DNA from: Oscillospiraceae bacterium
GTDB lineage: Bacteria; Bacillota; Clostridia; UBA1381
Direction of reading: 5' to 3'
DNA length: 12,609 nucleotides
Assembly (NCBI GenBank): GCA_022508725.1
Contig: JAFLUR010000030.1
Coordinates: 1-12,609, forward strand
Shown here: one piece after another, positions 1 to 5,741 of the stretch
How the letters are laid out: every line of letters begins with the position of its first letter
Numbering within the stretch: the stretch's first letter is position 1
Made by a program: the position numbers and the translations under genes
Notes under the pieces: generated by a model
What the model was told of the DNA's origin: nothing
The model's input: only the letters and a program-made list of their open reading frames with translations
The model's database searches: none

Positions 1-178
1 GTCCGCAGAAAATAAGCACTTTTTTTCCGGCTGTATTGCCAAGCTCGGTTTCGAGAGCGTTTACACACGCGACAGCCGCGTTTTCCATAAGTACAATGCC
101 GGGTATTCCGTATTTTTCGGATGCCTCGGCGTCCGCGCCGCGCATTTGCGCCGCACCGCATACCTTTTTCAAAATCAT
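1..178 (-). CDS. nnrE: NAD(P)HX epimerase (YjeF N-terminal domain), 3' part outside the window
   Basis: Reading the minus strand from the ATG at 178 gives 59 open codons up to the window edge. They include QMRGADAEASEKYG and IPGIVLMENAA, followed by KVLIFCG, which resembles the start of the YjeF_N Rossmann domain where a GNNGGDG-type loop normally follows. The family epimerises R- and S-NAD(P)HX, the damaged hydrated cofactors. In many Bacillota it is fused to a C-terminal ADP-dependent dehydratase (NnrD), but whether that domain is present here cannot be seen. The start is supported by AGGTGA five bases upstream, overlapping the acpS stop codon. The gap to acpS is nine bases, so the two genes are probably co-transcribed, an arrangement common in Bacillota. 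The identification is by recognised motifs only. Confidence 0.85.
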   Translation of the reverse strand, partial: MILKKVCGAAQMRGADAEASEKYGIPGIVLMENAAVACVNALETELGNTAGKKVLIFCG

Positions 179-187
179 GCCGTTCAC

Positions 188-559
188 CTATTTTTCAAGA
201 ATGACCGTAGCCATCGCATATTCCTTACAATGTGATATTGAAACGTGATAACGCCTTGCGCCTCTCGACAGTGCCACCTGTTTCGCATCTCCCGACAATC
301 TCATAATAAGCTTGCCTTTTTCATCCCGTAAAATTTCCACCTCTTTGAGAATAAATCCTCTCACTCCCGTTCCGAGCGCCTTTGAAAATGCCTCCTTTGC
401 GGCAAAGCATGATGCGGCGGTGGGGGTTCTTGACGAGGTCTGGTCGTTAAGAAACTTGATTTCATCCTCGCTGAAGTATTTTTCCAAAAGTCTTTCTTTT
501 TCGATTTCCGCAGAAACTCTTTCGATTTCAATAATATCCGTACCGATTCCAACAATCAT
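188..559 (-). CDS. acpS: Holo-[acyl-carrier-protein] synthase AcpS
   Basis: AcpS transfers 4'-phosphopantetheine from CoA to the serine of apo-ACP, activating it for fatty acid synthesis in the cytoplasm. The protein begins MIVGIGTDIIEIERV, carrying the Mg-binding Asp at residue 8. It also has FAAKEAFSKALGTG with the second conserved acidic residue, and VSISHCKEYAMATVI near the C-terminus, all typical of the family. From this start it is 123 residues, a normal length. The start is ambiguous. An in-frame ATG at 589 would add ten residues and has a slightly better GAGGTG ribosome site. The ATG at 559 matches the usual family N-terminus and has GGAAG four bases upstream. It is followed by nnrE after nine bases. 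No convincing promoter was seen in the 154 bases upstream. Confidence 0.92.
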   Translation of the reverse strand: MIVGIGTDIIEIERVSAEIEKERLLEKYFSEDEIKFLNDQTSSRTPTAASCFAAKEAFSKALGTGVRGFILKEVEILRDEKGKLIMRLSGDAKQVALSRGARRYHVSISHCKEYAMATVILEK

Positions 560-703
560 TTTTCTTCCCAAATTCCTTCCTAAAAGCATTTTACACCTCT
601 GTATTTTACGATCCGATAAACACCCGGGGCATTTGCGGCTGCGGGATGCTTTGCGTGAAACAACGGTTTAAGGAAATACCGAATAAATCAATAGCACAAT
701 TTA

Positions 704-735
704 CGGAAAACGATTTCCCGCCGGGTTGTTTTCCG
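704..735 (-). terminator. Hairpin after the membrane-protein gene, possible terminator
   Basis: CGGAAAAC at 704-711 is perfectly complementary to GTTTTCCG at 728-735. The 16-base loop contains a small CCC/GGG inner pairing. It starts nine bases past the end of the membrane-protein gene. Neither strand has a good T-run directly after the stem, so it may be an mRNA 3' end or processing structure rather than a strong intrinsic terminator. Confidence 0.4.
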
Positions 736-743
736 GTAGTTCT

Positions 744-1259
744 TTAAATGTTTACGCGTCTCGGATTTATTTTCTTTATCTCATTTAAAATTCTTTCGTT
801 CGGTTCAAACAATACGCGCACCTTTTCGCTGTCGCGGGAAAAATCAACAAAATATACGTTGCCCGAATTTATATCGCCGTGAAGCCTTTCGATGCGCGAT
901 ATGCCGGCGGTATTGTCGTAAATATGCTTGAAGGACGGATCATCCGGCTTCGCGCATATTTCTATTTCCCTAAAGTTTACGGTAAGAATTCTTTTTCTTG
1001 CGCGCCTTGCGATTATCTTGTCAATATCAAGCTCCGAGTTCGTAAGGATATACTCAAATTCGACATTTGATGATGTGATAAGCATATAAGCGCCCCAGCA
1101 GCAAAAAACGAAAAGTATAAACGGTATTCCGAAAAGCAGGCTGTTAAACAAAAGGCATAATACCGCAAGCAAAAGAACGCCCGTGATTATTGCCGCCATG
1201 GTAAGGTAATCCTTTGCGGTCTTTTTTTTCTTTACTATATATTCTATAAATGTATCCAA
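744..1259 (-). CDS. Small membrane protein with a cytosolic domain, unknown function (DUF6106-like)
   Basis: This is a 171-residue protein of unknown function. A basic N-terminus (KKKKTAKDY, residues 10-18) is followed by two closely spaced hydrophobic segments at about 19-38 and 41-62. The remaining hundred or so residues are soluble, beginning EFEYILTNSELDIDKI and rich in alternating beta-like stretches and basic residues. The two-helix hairpin followed by a soluble domain resembles bacterial PH-like membrane proteins. The overall look recalls a clostridial family I associate with DUF6106, but that is memory, not a search result. The ATG has GGAGG eight bases upstream, which supports the start. 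It lies between rdgB (87 bases upstream) and acpS (154 bases downstream), which give no functional hint. Confidence 0.8.
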   Translation of the reverse strand: MDTFIEYIVKKKKTAKDYLTMAAIITGVLLLAVLCLLFNSLLFGIPFILFVFCCWGAYMLITSSNVEFEYILTNSELDIDKIIARRARKRILTVNFREIEICAKPDDPSFKHIYDNTAGISRIERLHGDINSGNVYFVDFSRDSEKVRVLFEPNERILNEIKKINPRRVNI

Positions 1260-1346
1260 ACCGGTATACCTCCGTTTTTTATAATACTGTATCGTTCGCC
1301 CGATCGGCTTGCCTGATTTTTCCGGCTGCCCTAATCGGGTGAGCTT

Positions 1347-1937
1347 TTATTTGTCGGTTATTGTTTTGAGCTTTTCATATAAAGCCTGCAAAGCCCTTGC
1401 GCGGTGGCTGACCTTGTTTTTCTCGTTGTCGTCCGCGTCGGCAAAGGTTTTTTTCAAATCGTCCGAGTAGAATATCGGGTCATAGCCGAAGCCTTTTTCT
1501 CCGTGCGGCTCGTATGTGATGCTTCCGTATGTTTCACCCGTTGCCGTCACCTCGTATCCGTCCGGAAAAACAAGAGCCGTCACGCAGACAAATTTTGCCT
1601 TGCGATTTTTTGTTTCACCCAGCTCGGCTAATATTTTATTGTTTTTTTCTTCATCGGACGCGTTCTCTCCGGCATATCTTGCCGAATATACTCCGGGAGC
1701 GCCGCCCAAAGCTTCGACGCACAAGCCCGAATCGTCGGCGATAACGGGATCGTCACACAACATGGACACCGATTTTGCTTTTATAAGCGCATTTTTTTCA
1801 AATGTGTCACCGGTCTCCTCTACCTCAATATCGATGCCGGCTTCCGCCTGTGATACTATCTCAATATCCAAATCGGATAATATAGCCTGCAATTCTTTTA
1901 TTTTTCCGTTGTTTCGTGTAGCCGCAACAATTTTCAT
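1347..1937 (-). CDS. rdgB: XTP/dITP diphosphatase (HAM1/RdgB family)
   Basis: RdgB hydrolyses non-canonical purine nucleoside triphosphates (XTP, dITP, ITP) to the monophosphates, keeping deaminated bases out of DNA and RNA. The 196-residue protein has the expected length. Visible family motifs are the N-terminal TRNNGKIKE loop (7-15), ETGDTFEKNALIKA (41-54), ADDSGLCVEALGGAPG (67-82) with the metal-binding acidic pair, GEKGFGYDPIF, and the C-terminal SHRARAL. The start at 1937 gives the canonical MKIVAATRNNGK N-terminus. The ribosome site is weak, with AAAGGA about 14 bases away. A separate promoter is proposed at 1985-2013, so it may be transcribed independently of the fumarase-type gene upstream. 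Confidence 0.95.
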   Translation of the reverse strand: MKIVAATRNNGKIKELQAILSDLDIEIVSQAEAGIDIEVEETGDTFEKNALIKAKSVSMLCDDPVIADDSGLCVEALGGAPGVYSARYAGENASDEEKNNKILAELGETKNRKAKFVCVTALVFPDGYEVTATGETYGSITYEPHGEKGFGYDPIFYSDDLKKTFADADDNEKNKVSHRARALQALYEKLKTITDK

Positions 1938-1984
1938 ATTTCAACCGTTAAATCCTTTCAAATCGGCATTAGCCGGAATACTTT

Positions 1985-2013
1985 ATTTTACCGCATTGTC
2001 CGCAATTTTGCAA
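1985..2013 (-). promoter_or_regulatory. Possible SigA-type promoter for rdgB
   Basis: On the minus strand TTGCAA (2013-2008) is separated by 17 bases from TAAAAT (1990-1985). Transcription would start near 1978, about 40 bases before the rdgB ATG. The -35 box is four of six and the -10 box five of six against consensus. The interval overlaps an inverted repeat, TTGTCC at 1996-2001 with GGACAA at 2020-2025, which could be an operator or part of the upstream gene's 3' structure. This is a visual match only. Confidence 0.4.
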
Positions 2014-2039
2014 GACTGAGGACAAGATTAAATTGCCGG

Positions 2040-2585
2040 TCATATTTCGGCGTATTTTTTTCTGCCGTCACTGTAGAGATCGTTTCCCATGGAGTCCGTA
2101 AGAACCACCGCGGGAAGATCCTTTACCCTAAGGCGGCGGATCGCCTCCGTTCCGAGATCGTCATATGCAATCACTTCCGCCTCGACTATGGACTCCGCAA
2201 TAAGGGCGCCCGCACCGCCGAGCGCACCGAAATAGACAGCCTTATTCCGCTTGATCGCCTCCGTTACCTCGGCGGATCTTCCGCCCTTGCCGAGCATTCC
2301 CGCAAGTCCGTTGTCAAGGAGCAGGGGCGTGTATTTATCCATGCGTCCGGAAGTGGTGGGACCGCATGAGCCTATCACCTCACCCGGTTTTGCGGGGCAG
2401 GGACCTGCGTAATATATGATCTGTCCTTCAAGGTCTATCGGAAACGGTTCGCCGTTCTCGTAGTTTTTTACCATTCTTTCGTGAGCCGCATCGCGCGCCG
2501 TGTATATCGTTCCCGATATGAGCACGCTGTCGCCGGCTCTTAAATTCTCCGCTGTTTTTCTGTCAAGGGGCGCAGTTATATTCAT
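2040..2585 (-). CDS. Class I fumarase / L(+)-tartrate dehydratase beta subunit
   Basis: These proteins form the C-terminal half of iron-sulfur class I hydro-lyases that add or remove water from dicarboxylates such as fumarate/malate or tartrate/oxaloacetate. The 181-residue protein shows the beta-subunit signatures YTARDAAHERM (28-38), GPCPAKPG (61-68), SCGPTTSGRMDKYT (73-86) and GKGGRS (99-104), plus the C-terminal TDSMGNDLY (163-171). The cluster-bearing alpha subunit normally sits directly upstream, but here the upstream gene is a HAD phosphatase and the downstream gene is rdgB. The alpha subunit must lie elsewhere or be missing. The start is three bases after the HAD stop, with AAGGAAG upstream, so the two genes are probably translated from one message. 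Substrate cannot be decided from sequence. Confidence 0.9.
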   Translation of the reverse strand: MNITAPLDRKTAENLRAGDSVLISGTIYTARDAAHERMVKNYENGEPFPIDLEGQIIYYAGPCPAKPGEVIGSCGPTTSGRMDKYTPLLLDNGLAGMLGKGGRSAEVTEAIKRNKAVYFGALGGAGALIAESIVEAEVIAYDDLGTEAIRRLRVKDLPAVVLTDSMGNDLYSDGRKKYAEI

Positions 2586-2588
2586 CTC

Positions 2589-3653
2589 TTAAACTTCCTT
2601 TCCTGTCTCATACACAAAATCCGCAAGACTCGGGAGGATATAGTCCGCTTTCATCGACTCGAAATACCCGCGCGCCGAATTTTTGGAAATGCCGGTCAGG
2701 ACCGCCGCAAAATCAAATCCGGCAGCCTTTGCGGCAATTATATCCGCGCCCGCGTCGCCGACAACCAGCGCTTCTTTTATTTTGTCCGCATCGTAATTTC
2801 CCTCGATAATATCCTTATCGGGATAATCTTTTCCGAAAAGGGCTTTTAAGAACATAAAGGGCGCCGGCTTTGTAAGCGTAACGGATATTCCGCTGTCGCG
2901 CAGATTTTTTTCGGCGGTTATGACCGAATCATATGTTATGAAACCGTCCTTTTTGAAAAGATCGAACAATCCCCATTCATGCAGAGGAGTGTATATTTCA
3001 TCATAGGGTCTGCCCGTTCCGGTGCATATCGCCTTGCCGTCCTTATGCATAAGATAAAGGAGAGCCTTTAATTTTTCAAAAGGAATCATCGGCTTTTCAT
3101 CGTGAACAAGCCCGCTCTTGCCGCATATTGTCGGCTCTTTTCCGTATGTTTTACGAAACAGCCCGTCACCCCGGAACCATTCCTGAAAAACGTCCCTCAT
3201 ATCCTGCCACAATGCGCCGTTTCTTTTGTAATATTCAAAGCGGACATTTCTTTTTTGCGCAGCCCTTTCGGCTATATCGTCGTATACATCAAGTATATTT
3301 GGGAAGCCTTGGGCAAATTCATACATTTTTTGGGGATTTCCGTCTGTAATAATATATATCAGGTATGTTACATATCCCAAATCCCAATTGCTGTTCACGC
3401 CCCTGTCTTTAAGAGCGCGTATAAGCTTATCGTTTATGAATATTTCCGCGCGTATTTCATCAAGCCTTCTCATGCAGTCGGACGGGTCGATCGTGACATT
3501 CCGGTCGGAATGTATGTATTGATATACGGTAAGAGCCGCGCTGTCCCAGTAATGTTCCTCGGCAGTTATAACTCCGTCCATATCAAAAATAACGGTGTTG
3601 TATTTGCCGAGAAATTCCGCAAGTTTGTATTTGTTTTCTGTATATTTATCCAT
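2589..3653 (-). CDS. HAD-superfamily phosphatase with a large cap domain
   Basis: This is a haloacid-dehalogenase-type hydrolase of 354 residues. Motif I is VIFDMDGVIT, with the nucleophile and acid Asp at 24 and 26. Motif II is the Thr of ICTGTGRP, motif III the Lys of LTKPAPFMF, and motif IV VVGDAGADIIAAKAAG. About 180 residues lie between motifs I and II, a much larger cap than in simple phosphoglycolate-type enzymes, implying a specific substrate pocket. I recognise it as a clostridial HAD type without a known substrate. The ATG at 3653 follows the hisB-like stop by one base. A longer reading from a TTG at 3686 would overlap hisB by 32 bases and has no properly spaced ribosome site. Translational coupling to hisB is likely. 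A histidinol-phosphatase role is possible from position only. Confidence 0.85.
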   Translation of the reverse strand: MDKYTENKYKLAEFLGKYNTVIFDMDGVITAEEHYWDSAALTVYQYIHSDRNVTIDPSDCMRRLDEIRAEIFINDKLIRALKDRGVNSNWDLGYVTYLIYIITDGNPQKMYEFAQGFPNILDVYDDIAERAAQKRNVRFEYYKRNGALWQDMRDVFQEWFRGDGLFRKTYGKEPTICGKSGLVHDEKPMIPFEKLKALLYLMHKDGKAICTGTGRPYDEIYTPLHEWGLFDLFKKDGFITYDSVITAEKNLRDSGISVTLTKPAPFMFLKALFGKDYPDKDIIEGNYDADKIKEALVVGDAGADIIAAKAAGFDFAAVLTGISKNSARGYFESMKADYILPSLADFVYETGKEV

Positions 3654-3654
3654 T

Positions 3655-4278
3655 TTATTCGACAGTCCATTCGATTTTTCCGGCAACTCCGCTTGTCATG
3701 CCGGCTCTTGACGGATCGGGGGCGATCGCATTGCCGAGAGCGGCTCCGAAGCTCCTGAATATCGCTTCCCATATATGATGCCCGTTGCTTCCTCTGAACA
3801 GATCGACATGAAGAGTACACTGAGCGCCCTGCACAAAGCCCTCAAGAAATGTTTCGAGATCCTCGGTATCCGTGCCCTCGACCTTTTCGCAAAGCTGTGC
3901 ACCGTGATAATCTATATGAAAATATGCACGGCTTTCAAAGCTTATCGCGCTCTGCGCCTTTGCCTCGTCTATGATACCCGTCGCATCGCCGTATCCGTGC
4001 ATACCCTTTTCGGTATTTCTTCTCACATATTCGGCAAATGCTTTCCCGAGAGCTATGCCCAAATCCTCGCATATCAGATGTGTGAGCGTGAATTTTGCAA
4101 GCTTTACCTCGGTTTTTATATTAACGCCGCTTCTCCATACGATATGCTCGATCATGTGATCGAGAAAGGGCAGGGATGTGGAGATCATATCGCGGTAATC
4201 CGGTTTTACCGGAGAAAAGTCCAGCTCGACCGTCATTTCCGATTCGGTCGTTTTCCTTGTTACTTTTATGTTATCCAT
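3655..4278 (-). CDS. hisB: Imidazoleglycerol-phosphate dehydratase, divergent HisB
   Basis: IGPD dehydrates imidazole glycerol phosphate in histidine synthesis using two Mn ions held by paired HHxxE motifs. The 207-residue protein has the family's N-terminal RKTTESEM (8-15), FLDHMIEHI (38-46), CEDLGIALG (70-78), IDEA (103-106), TLHVDLFRGSNGHH (155-168) and WEAIFRSFGAAL. The second motif, GHHIWEA, keeps H167, H168 and E171. The first, normally HHTVED, reads HLICED, so H67 and E71 remain but residue 68 is Leu. The usual GVGF before the first DHM is SLPF. Its length and overall pattern still fit IGPD. It begins 12 bases after the hisD-like stop with GGAGG upstream, and its stop is one base from the HAD start, so the genes form one transcript. 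Confidence 0.8.
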   Translation of the reverse strand: MDNIKVTRKTTESEMTVELDFSPVKPDYRDMISTSLPFLDHMIEHIVWRSGVNIKTEVKLAKFTLTHLICEDLGIALGKAFAEYVRRNTEKGMHGYGDATGIIDEAKAQSAISFESRAYFHIDYHGAQLCEKVEGTDTEDLETFLEGFVQGAQCTLHVDLFRGSNGHHIWEAIFRSFGAALGNAIAPDPSRAGMTSGVAGKIEWTVE

Positions 4279-4290
4279 GACATCCTCCCG

Positions 4291-5583
4291 TTATTTGCGT
4301 TCCTTTACCGCAAGGGCATGGGTCTCGAAGCCCTCGACGTCGGCAAATCTGCCGGCATATTCGCGAACCCTTTCAAAGCCCTCTTTCGAGGCGTATCCCA
4401 CGGATGAGCGCTTAAGAAAATCAGCCACAGACACGCTCGAATATGTCTTTGCAAAGCCTCCCGTGGGCAGAATGGCGTTCGGTCCGAGGACAAAATTGCA
4501 CAGAGTGATGGGCGTGTAATCGCCGAGAAGTATCTCTCCGGCATTTTTGATCCGGGGAAGGATATCGAACGGTTTTTCGGTCATGACCTCCATATGCTCC
4601 GGAGCGTATTCGTTGACAAAACCGATGGATTCTTCAAGAGAATTTGTTATAATGATGCCGCCGTATGTCGAAAAATTGGTTTCGATAAATTCTCTTCTCT
4701 TGTCCGAGAGCTTTTTCAGCTGTCTTTCGACTATCGGAACTACCTTATCCGCAAGCTCGCGGGAATGAGTAACCAAAAGAGCCGCGGAATCCGGACCGTG
4801 CTCCGCCTCGATCATCCAGTCGAGAGCCGCTTTTTCGGGGTCGGCGTTTTCGTCGCAGAGAATAATGCTTTCGCTCGGTCCCGCGGGGAGTCCGGTGTCT
4901 ATATAGCTTGCGAGGACCCTCTTTGCGGCGGTCGCATAGCTGTTTCCCGGACCGATTATTTTGTGGCATTTCGGAATTGTTTCGGTTCCGTAAGCGACAG
5001 CCGCAACCGCCTGAATGCCGCCGACCTTGTAAATTTCGGTTATGCCGATTATTTTTGCGGCGGCAAGTATGGCATCGTCCACATCGCCCTTTTCGTTCGG
5101 GGGTGTGACAACGACGATTTTCGGAACCCTTGCGACAACCGCCGGAACTCCGAGCATACATAATACGGACGGAAAACTGCCCTTGCCGTGGGGAACGTAA
5201 AGGCATACGTCAACGATCGGGGTCGTTTTTTCGCCGACCATAAGACCCTTATCGACCTCCGTGAACCACATTTCCTCCGGCATCTGCTTTTCGTGAAAAT
5301 CGCGGATGTTCTTTACGGCGTATTCAATAGCTTCCCTTGTTTTTTCATCGCAGTTTTTAAAACCGCTTTCCATCTCTTCCGCCGTGACCTTCATCTTATC
5401 GGCGCTGAGCCGGACGCGGTCGAATTTTTCGGTGTATTCCAAAACCGCCTCGTCGCCTCTTTTTCTTATATCGTCCGACACTTCCTTTGCGATTTTCATT
5501 TGCTCGGTAATATCAAGCTCCGCGCGGCGCATGATAAAATCCTTTTTTTCGGGTGTAAGCTCGCTGAGTTTATAAATGTTCAT
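4291..5583 (-). CDS. hisD: Histidinol dehydrogenase, divergent HisD
   Basis: HisD oxidises L-histidinol to L-histidine in two NAD-dependent, zinc-requiring steps. The 430-residue protein shows family features: TPIVDVCLYVPHGKGSFPS (121-139), VGGIQAVAAVAYGTETIP (187-204), IIGPGNSY, AGPSES, the general-base pair in APEHMEV (E329, H330), DFLKRSS and the C-terminal EGFETH (H422). Compared with E. coli zinc ligands Q259, H262, D360 and H419, the equivalent residues are E259, H262, N363 and H422. The usual GDYxxGxNHVLPT segment reads CNFVLGPNAILPT. ATG 5583 is preferred because AAAGGAAA lies eight bases upstream and it restores the normal N-terminus. An in-frame ATG at 5628 adds 15 unlikely residues. 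It is the first gene of the hisD-hisB-HAD-fumarase run. Confidence 0.85.
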   Translation of the reverse strand: MNIYKLSELTPEKKDFIMRRAELDITEQMKIAKEVSDDIRKRGDEAVLEYTEKFDRVRLSADKMKVTAEEMESGFKNCDEKTREAIEYAVKNIRDFHEKQMPEEMWFTEVDKGLMVGEKTTPIVDVCLYVPHGKGSFPSVLCMLGVPAVVARVPKIVVVTPPNEKGDVDDAILAAAKIIGITEIYKVGGIQAVAAVAYGTETIPKCHKIIGPGNSYATAAKRVLASYIDTGLPAGPSESIILCDENADPEKAALDWMIEAEHGPDSAALLVTHSRELADKVVPIVERQLKKLSDKRREFIETNFSTYGGIIITNSLEESIGFVNEYAPEHMEVMTEKPFDILPRIKNAGEILLGDYTPITLCNFVLGPNAILPTGGFAKTYSSVSVADFLKRSSVGYASKEGFERVREYAGRFADVEGFETHALAVKERK

Positions 5584-5639
5584 AATTTGTTTCCTTTCCC
5601 GCAAACCATAAAATTTAAAGCGGAACACCGCATTTAATA

Positions 5640-5660
5640 CGGCAAGTCCGGCTTTGCCGG
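5640..5660 (-). other. Two competing hairpins in the dnaJ-hisD gap
   Basis: CGGCAA (5640-5645) can pair with TTGCCG (5654-5659), six pairs with an eight-base loop. Alternatively CCGGC (5648-5652) pairs with GCCGG (5656-5660), five pairs with a three-base loop. The two pairings share bases and exclude each other. The site lies about 60 bases upstream of the hisD start, so it could act in the leader of a hisD message. No His-rich leader peptide or T-box feature was seen nearby. Confidence 0.35.
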
Positions 5661-5699
5661 GGGTCGGAATTACGATTTTTCCGTTTCCCGGATATGGGC

Positions 5700-5721
5700 T
5701 CCCCGTCCGGCAAGACGGGGA
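5700..5721 (-). terminator. Strong hairpin just after dnaJ, probable dnaJ transcript end
   Basis: TCCCCGTC (5700-5707) and GACGGGGA (5714-5721) form an eight-pair GC-rich stem with a six-base loop, starting 20 bases beyond the dnaJ stop. The base run after the stem on the minus strand is not T-rich, so it lacks the classical intrinsic terminator tail. It may stabilise the 3' end of dnaJ mRNA or cause pausing. Confidence 0.45.
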
Positions 5722-5741
5722 ATATCGCGCTTTTGTTAGAT

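Noticed and set aside
3102..4407. Long plus-strand open frames (about 218 and 210 codons) opposite the HAD, hisB and hisD genes.
   Set aside because: They are antisense to well-recognised genes, have no plausible ribosome sites and show no family motifs.
5584..5741. Possible histidine attenuator or T-box leader before hisD.
   Set aside because: No run of His codons, no leader peptide with a ribosome site, and no T-box-like conserved bulge was seen, only generic hairpins.
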